Positions 5,768-9,254 of a stretch of DNA of 9,254 nucleotides are shown piece by piece. The position numbers and the translations under genes were made by a program. Positions within the stretch are counted from its first letter, which is position 1. Each line of letters begins with the position of its first letter. Under the pieces are notes generated by a model, which saw nothing but the letters and a program-made list of their open reading frames with translations, did no database searches and was not told the origin of the DNA. The stretch spans positions 1 through 9,254 of the forward strand of contig JAKURJ010000066.1 of NCBI GenBank assembly GCA_022452125.1, read 5' to 3'. The stretch comes from Candidatus Poseidoniaceae archaeon (lineage in GTDB: Archaea > Thermoplasmatota > Poseidoniia > Poseidoniales > Poseidoniaceae).

Positions 5768-6802
5768 TCACTCTTCTTCTGAAGCAGCCTGTTCGCGAGC
5801 TAGTTCCCGCATATCTTCATGCTCATCTAACTCATCTACGATTTCTTCACCTAACAATGTCTCAATGGCATCCTCCATTGTGACAATACCTGCTGTTCCA
5901 CCGAATTCATCAACAACTGCCAATATCTGTACTTTCGATTTGAGGAATGTCTCTAATGCCAAATCTACGCTATCATCAACGCCGATTGTCATCAATGGTT
6001 TTCTCATCTCGGTCAAGACTTTATCCCATTCATCCATTGATGCAGCCATCAAAATATCCGAACGAAGAACGAATCCAGATAATTGGTCAATCGACTCCTC
6101 ATATACCGGCATTCGTCCAAATCTCAAAATCTTAGTATCATCTAGTACCTGCCTAATTGTCCATCCTTGCTCAAACGCTAATGTTACTGTTCGAGGTGTC
6201 ATAATGTCCTTCACTGGCATTTCTCTAAGAGCTAGCAGATTGTGAATTACAGTCTCTTCGTCTTCCTCTAATTCCCCTTCCTCCTCGCTAATATCTGCAA
6301 GGGCGTGGAGTTCATCTCGAGTAACAGAAGCTGACTCGGCTTTGGGCAATAATCTCTTGAACATAAGTAACGGTACAAAGAAAGGTGCAAGCATTTTTGT
6401 CATTCCAGATAATATGAATCCAGAAGGCAATGACAATTTTTTCCAGTAGGCTGCACCGATCGTTTTAGGTATGATTTCAGATAAGAATAGAACTGCTAAA
6501 GTCAGAATTATAGATGCAACAGTGAGACTATCATCACCCCATATTCGAGATACTTCAGCACCTACTCCAGCGGCACCCATTGTGTGTGCTATAGTATTCA
6601 AAGTCAAGATTGCAGTAAGGGGTTTGACGGAATCGTCTTCCTTTAGCCGTGACCATCGCACACCGTTCTTATCGCCGGTTTTGCTCATTATGCTAACATG
6701 TGACATTGACATTGATAATAGCACAGCCTCTAGCATCGAACAAAGGAATGAAACACCTAGTGCAAGTGACCCGTAAATGATCAGCATTGTGTAGTCTGCC
6801 AT
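5768..6802 (-). CDS. CNNM/DUF21 membrane protein with CBS pair (HlyC/CorC-related)
   Basis: Members of this family are membrane proteins linked to Mg2+/divalent-cation efflux or homeostasis. Residue numbers are for a 344-aa product from ATG 6802. The N-terminal DUF21/CNNM domain (about 1-155) has hydrophobic helices and the conserved patches SMLEAVLLSMS, LNTIAHTMGAAGVGA and SEIIPKTIGAAYW. A linker rich in Glu (EEEGELEEDEE) leads to two CBS motifs at about 197-255 (MTPRTVTLAF...MPVYEESIDQLSGFVLRSDIL) and 268-322 (VVDEFGGTAGIVTMEDAIETLLGEEI). The protein ends soon after with an acidic tail and lacks the C-terminal CorC/HlyC domain of longer homologues. The start is uncertain: TTG at 6811 sits 4 bases after GAGGAG, whereas ATG 6802 is 13 bases after it; ATG is preferred by codon. 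The gene is divergent from metG and convergent with the hydrolase. Confidence 0.9.
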   Translation of the reverse strand: MADYTMLIIYGSLALGVSFLCSMLEAVLLSMSMSHVSIMSKTGDKNGVRWSRLKEDDSVKPLTAILTLNTIAHTMGAAGVGAEVSRIWGDDSLTVASIILTLAVLFLSEIIPKTIGAAYWKKLSLPSGFILSGMTKMLAPFFVPLLMFKRLLPKAESASVTRDELHALADISEEEGELEEDEETVIHNLLALREMPVKDIMTPRTVTLAFEQGWTIRQVLDDTKILRFGRMPVYEESIDQLSGFVLRSDILMAASMDEWDKVLTEMRKPLMTIGVDDSVDLALETFLKSKVQILAVVDEFGGTAGIVTMEDAIETLLGEEIVDELDEHEDMRELAREQAASEEE

Positions 6803-6930
6803 GGGGTTCAACGAACTCCTCGGCCAATCGGCCCATTATGTCTGTCGTGAGTGGAGTTCTTGAGTTTTCTCCACTACAATATACACAGGACTCATGTAGT
6901 TCTTTGCATCCGACAGGTTGGGTGACACCT
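6803..6930. promoter_or_regulatory. Divergent promoter region between the CNNM gene and metG
   Basis: This 128-base stretch separates two divergent starts. It holds an AT-rich TATA-like element ACAATATACA (6876-6885), well placed for a plus-strand start near 6905-6912. Two overlapping inverted repeats surround it: AGTGGAG/CTCCACT (6850-6856 and 6869-6875, 12-base spacer) and ACTACA/TGTAGT (6873-6878 and 6895-6900). They could be operator half-sites, but pairs this short are expected by chance in a region of this size. Confidence 0.35.
6921..6925 (+). promoter_or_regulatory. Shine-Dalgarno site GGTGA for metG
   Basis: GGTGA lies 5 bases before ATG 6931 and fixes the metG start. It rules against the longer reading frame that begins at 6787 inside the CNNM gene. 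Confidence 0.65.
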
Positions 6931-9159
6931 ATGTCTGGCGAGCATGTTCTCATTTGCGTGGCATGGCCATATGCCAATGGCCCACTGCATTTGGGCCACG
7001 TAGCAGGCTGTTACCTTCCACCTGATATTCAAGCGAGGTTCGAAAGAGCAAGGGGCAATCGCGTGCTAATGGTTTCGGGTTCTGACGAACATGGAACACC
7101 AATTACAGTTACCGCAGAAACCCAAGGAATCTCACCACAGGAAGTAGTAGACAAGTACCATGCAATTAACACCAAGGCACTATTGGACCTGGGATGTACT
7201 TGGGAGCCTAACATCGACCCAAGAGGTGTTGAGTTTGGAGGTTCCCTTTTCAATAGAACTAGCGACCCTGAACATTACAATATTGTTTCAGAGAATTTCC
7301 TTTCACTGATGGATGCCGGTCTATTTGAGCGCAAAGTAATGCAACAATATTACGAAGTCCGTGAAGATGGAGGCCGCTTCTTACCTGACAGATATGTCGA
7401 AGGTGAATGTCCCAACTGTGGTGCAGACGGCGCAAGAGGAGATCAATGCGATGAGTGTGGTGTGACATATGAAGCTCATGAATTGAAGAATCCGCGCTCA
7501 AAAATGAATCCTGAGGCTAAAATTGAAATTCGCGATACTGAGCATTTTTTCTACAGACTAGACCTATTCCAAAAAGCACTGGAAGAGCATGCAAGTCAGA
7601 GACAATCCGCTTGGAAATCTAATGTCCGTGCAATGACCAAACAATGGTTAGACATGGGTTTGAGGCCCCGAGCGGTTACCCGAGACCTGGATTGGGGAAT
7701 TCCTCTTCCACTAGAGGGAGAAGAGTGGGATGGAAAATGTATCTATGTCTGGTTTGAGGCTGTTCAGGGTTACTACTCATGTGCCAAATTATGGTCACAG
7801 CGACACGCAAGTGGAGACGATTGGGAAAAGTGGTGGAAGATTTCTGACGATGGTGAAAAACCTCGACATTTGTATTTCTTAGGAAAGGACAATATCCCAT
7901 TCCACACTGTTATATGGCCAGCGCTGATTATGGGTCTAAATCATGCTTCTAAGGGATTAAACTCCGATACTATGCCTAGTCTCCCAGGCCCTGGTGATTT
8001 GCACCTTGAGGATAATGTTCCTGCTATGGAATACTTGATGCTCGCCGGTGGACAGTTCTCCAAGTCCAGAAGACACGCAGTATGGTTACCTTCATTCTTG
8101 GAGAGGTTTGACCCAGACACGCTCCGTTATTATTTGTCAATTAATATGCCTGAAAATCATGACACAGATTTCAATTGGCCAGATTTTGTTGAAAAAATCA
8201 ATTCTGAATTGATCGCTGCATACGGCAATTTCGTCCATCGTGTACTGACTTTAGGAGCCCGACTGCCGGATGATAGGAGGTTGCCATCATTCGAAAATCT
8301 AGAGTTCTGTAAGGATGAAATGAGCAGACTCGAAGAAATTCATTCCGATGTTACATCTAGCCTTGAGAGACATCGTTTCAAAGAAGCATTGCGTAGCGTA
8401 ATGACAGCTGCACAACTTGGAAATCAAATGCTACAATCGGCAACTCCATGGAAATATCTCAAAGACTTGGATGGTGATGGTGCCGCACAGTCAATGTCAA
8501 AGTTATCCTTTGGTTGGCGCTTATCTAGATATCTCGCTATCTTAACACACCCTTTCTTGCCTTTCAGTGCACAACGCCTGTGGGAAGCGCTTGGAGAAAG
8601 CGGTGATGTATCACAGGCAGATTGGAATTCAGCAATCGATTGGAATGTCGAATACAAGTGGAATGATGCAGAAGCAAAGCCGCTATTCCAGAGATTAGAT
8701 TTGGATGAGATTCTTGAGCAGGAGAAGTCCCTTGCTACAGATGATTCATCGAGTAAGGAAGACCCTAGCCATGCTGTAAAGGGTGGAAAAAAGAAGAAAA
8801 AGGAAGTGAAAGAAATGCCAGAAGGAACTACACATCTCGATTTTGAGACTTTCATGGAAGTAGAATTGCGTGTTGGAAAGATTGTATCGGTCAGTGATCA
8901 CGAAAATGCAGACAAATTATTCGTGGTCTCTATTGATGATGGGAGCGAAAATGGTCGTACTATTTGTGCAGGTCTGAAAGAATATTATTCTGCAGAAGAA
9001 ATGACGGGTAAATCCGTAGTTTTCGTTGCTAACCTCAAGCCAAGGAAACTTAGGGGCGTAATGAGTGAAGGCATGATGTTGGCTGCAGATGACGGTCAAG
9101 GTGGTGTCAAATTAGTCACCATCGACGGCGATATTGCTTCTGGCTCACAGGTAAGGTAG
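6931..9159 (+). CDS. metG: Methionyl-tRNA synthetase with C-terminal OB-fold tRNA-binding domain
   Basis: This enzyme charges tRNA-Met with methionine in the cytoplasm. The 742-residue product starts VLICVAWPYANGPLHLGH, with the class I HIGH-type signature HLGH at 20-23. A zinc knuckle has Cys160, Cys163, Cys173 and Cys176; a second knuckle found after NPR in enzymes such as that of Pyrococcus has lost its first Cys pair (Ser190 and Asn193 instead). The KMSKS-type loop is FSKS (376-379) in GGQFSKSRRH. The alpha-helical anticodon-binding domain follows (about 400-600). An acidic/Ser linker and a Lys run (620-624) then connect to a Trbp111/EMAP-II-like OB-fold (about 636-742; VGKIVSV, NADKLFV, LKPRKLRGVMSEGM). 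ATG 6931 follows GGTGA by 5 bases; extending to 6787 would add 48 residues that overlap the CNNM start and do not look like the family. All catalytic parts are complete. The TAG stop abuts the next minus-strand gene's stop. Confidence 0.97.
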   Translation: MSGEHVLICVAWPYANGPLHLGHVAGCYLPPDIQARFERARGNRVLMVSGSDEHGTPITVTAETQGISPQEVVDKYHAINTKALLDLGCTWEPNIDPRGVEFGGSLFNRTSDPEHYNIVSENFLSLMDAGLFERKVMQQYYEVREDGGRFLPDRYVEGECPNCGADGARGDQCDECGVTYEAHELKNPRSKMNPEAKIEIRDTEHFFYRLDLFQKALEEHASQRQSAWKSNVRAMTKQWLDMGLRPRAVTRDLDWGIPLPLEGEEWDGKCIYVWFEAVQGYYSCAKLWSQRHASGDDWEKWWKISDDGEKPRHLYFLGKDNIPFHTVIWPALIMGLNHASKGLNSDTMPSLPGPGDLHLEDNVPAMEYLMLAGGQFSKSRRHAVWLPSFLERFDPDTLRYYLSINMPENHDTDFNWPDFVEKINSELIAAYGNFVHRVLTLGARLPDDRRLPSFENLEFCKDEMSRLEEIHSDVTSSLERHRFKEALRSVMTAAQLGNQMLQSATPWKYLKDLDGDGAAQSMSKLSFGWRLSRYLAILTHPFLPFSAQRLWEALGESGDVSQADWNSAIDWNVEYKWNDAEAKPLFQRLDLDEILEQEKSLATDDSSSKEDPSHAVKGGKKKKKEVKEMPEGTTHLDFETFMEVELRVGKIVSVSDHENADKLFVVSIDDGSENGRTICAGLKEYYSAEEMTGKSVVFVANLKPRKLRGVMSEGMMLAADDGQGGVKLVTIDGDIASGSQVR

Positions 9160-9254
9160 TCACAATTTCTCTCTCCCCGCATCCATGACTTGGCGTGAGA
9201 GCGTACGGGAATCTTCCTGAATACGCGGCGCATTGATTCTAATTTCTTGAGCAT
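9160..9254 (-). CDS. 3' end of an unidentified minus-strand gene (about 30 residues visible)
   Basis: On the minus strand one frame stays open from the window edge to TGA at 9162-9160, encoding a charged, helix-prone tail AQEIRINAPRIQEDSRTLSR followed by QVMDAGREKL. Of the other two minus-strand frames, one stops quickly; the other stays open but runs antisense into metG. The stop directly abuts the metG stop, the same zero-gap convergence seen between the hydrolase and CNNM genes, which supports this frame. The fragment is too short to name, and it could still be chance. Confidence 0.5.
   Translation of the reverse strand, partial: AQEIRINAPRIQEDSRTLSRQVMDAGREKL

Noticed and set aside
5727..6245. 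Plus-strand open frame of 172 codons inside the CNNM gene
   Set aside because: Ser/Asn-rich shadow of a minus-strand gene with well-conserved CBS and DUF21 motifs.
6787..6930. N-terminal extension of methionyl-tRNA synthetase by 48 residues
   Set aside because: It overlaps the CNNM start, is unlike the family, and ATG 6931 has a GGTGA site at 5 bases and begins right before the conserved VAWPYANGPLHLGH.

Overview
The window looks like a compact archaeal chromosome segment of about 9.25 kb. The best guess is a marine Thermoplasmatota/Euryarchaeota lineage of the Marine Group II (Poseidoniales) kind. The archaeal assignment rests on a PriS-type DNA primase catalytic subunit, an archaeal-style methionyl-tRNA synthetase and Shine-Dalgarno motifs of the GAGGTG/GGTGA type. 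The lineage itself is inferred from general style (moderate GC, Asp/Glu-rich proteins, tight packing), not proven.

Layout from left to right. Positions 1-708 hold the 3' part of an MqnD-family (futalosine menaquinone pathway) gene cut by the window edge. Next come a 160-residue HEAT-repeat protein that looks like exactly half of eukaryotic deoxyhypusine hydroxylase (713-1195), a 67-residue LIM-like zinc protein (1245-1448), and primase priS, which appears to start at a rare ATT codon behind a perfect GAGGTG (1493-2683). After an 82-base gap follow three tightly spaced plus-strand genes: a proline-rich/acidic cytoplasmic protein with a duplicated C-terminal module (2766-3917), a four-helix membrane protein with a histone-H1-like Lys/Ala tail and an acidic Ser-rich C-terminus (3927-4829), and a membrane-anchored alpha/beta hydrolase (4832-5767). 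A minus-strand CNNM/DUF21-CBS transporter-like gene (5768-6802) converges on the hydrolase with directly abutting stop codons. A 128-base divergent region then leads to methionyl-tRNA synthetase with a fused C-terminal OB-fold (6931-9159). Its stop again abuts the stop of a minus-strand gene entering from the right edge (9160-9254).

How the genes fit together: the left half carries information-processing and cofactor genes. The middle three genes probably form one transcription unit of unknown function at the cell envelope. The most noteworthy item is the half-size deoxyhypusine hydroxylase-like protein. Archaea carry aIF5A and deoxyhypusine synthase, but a clear archaeal hydroxylase is not generally recognised. 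This protein keeps both His-Glu metal-ligand pairs of one module with the family's 33-residue spacing, and its sequence looks intermediate between the two halves of the eukaryotic enzyme. The nearby polyproline-rich protein is the kind of product whose translation depends on IF5A, which gives a tentative functional link.
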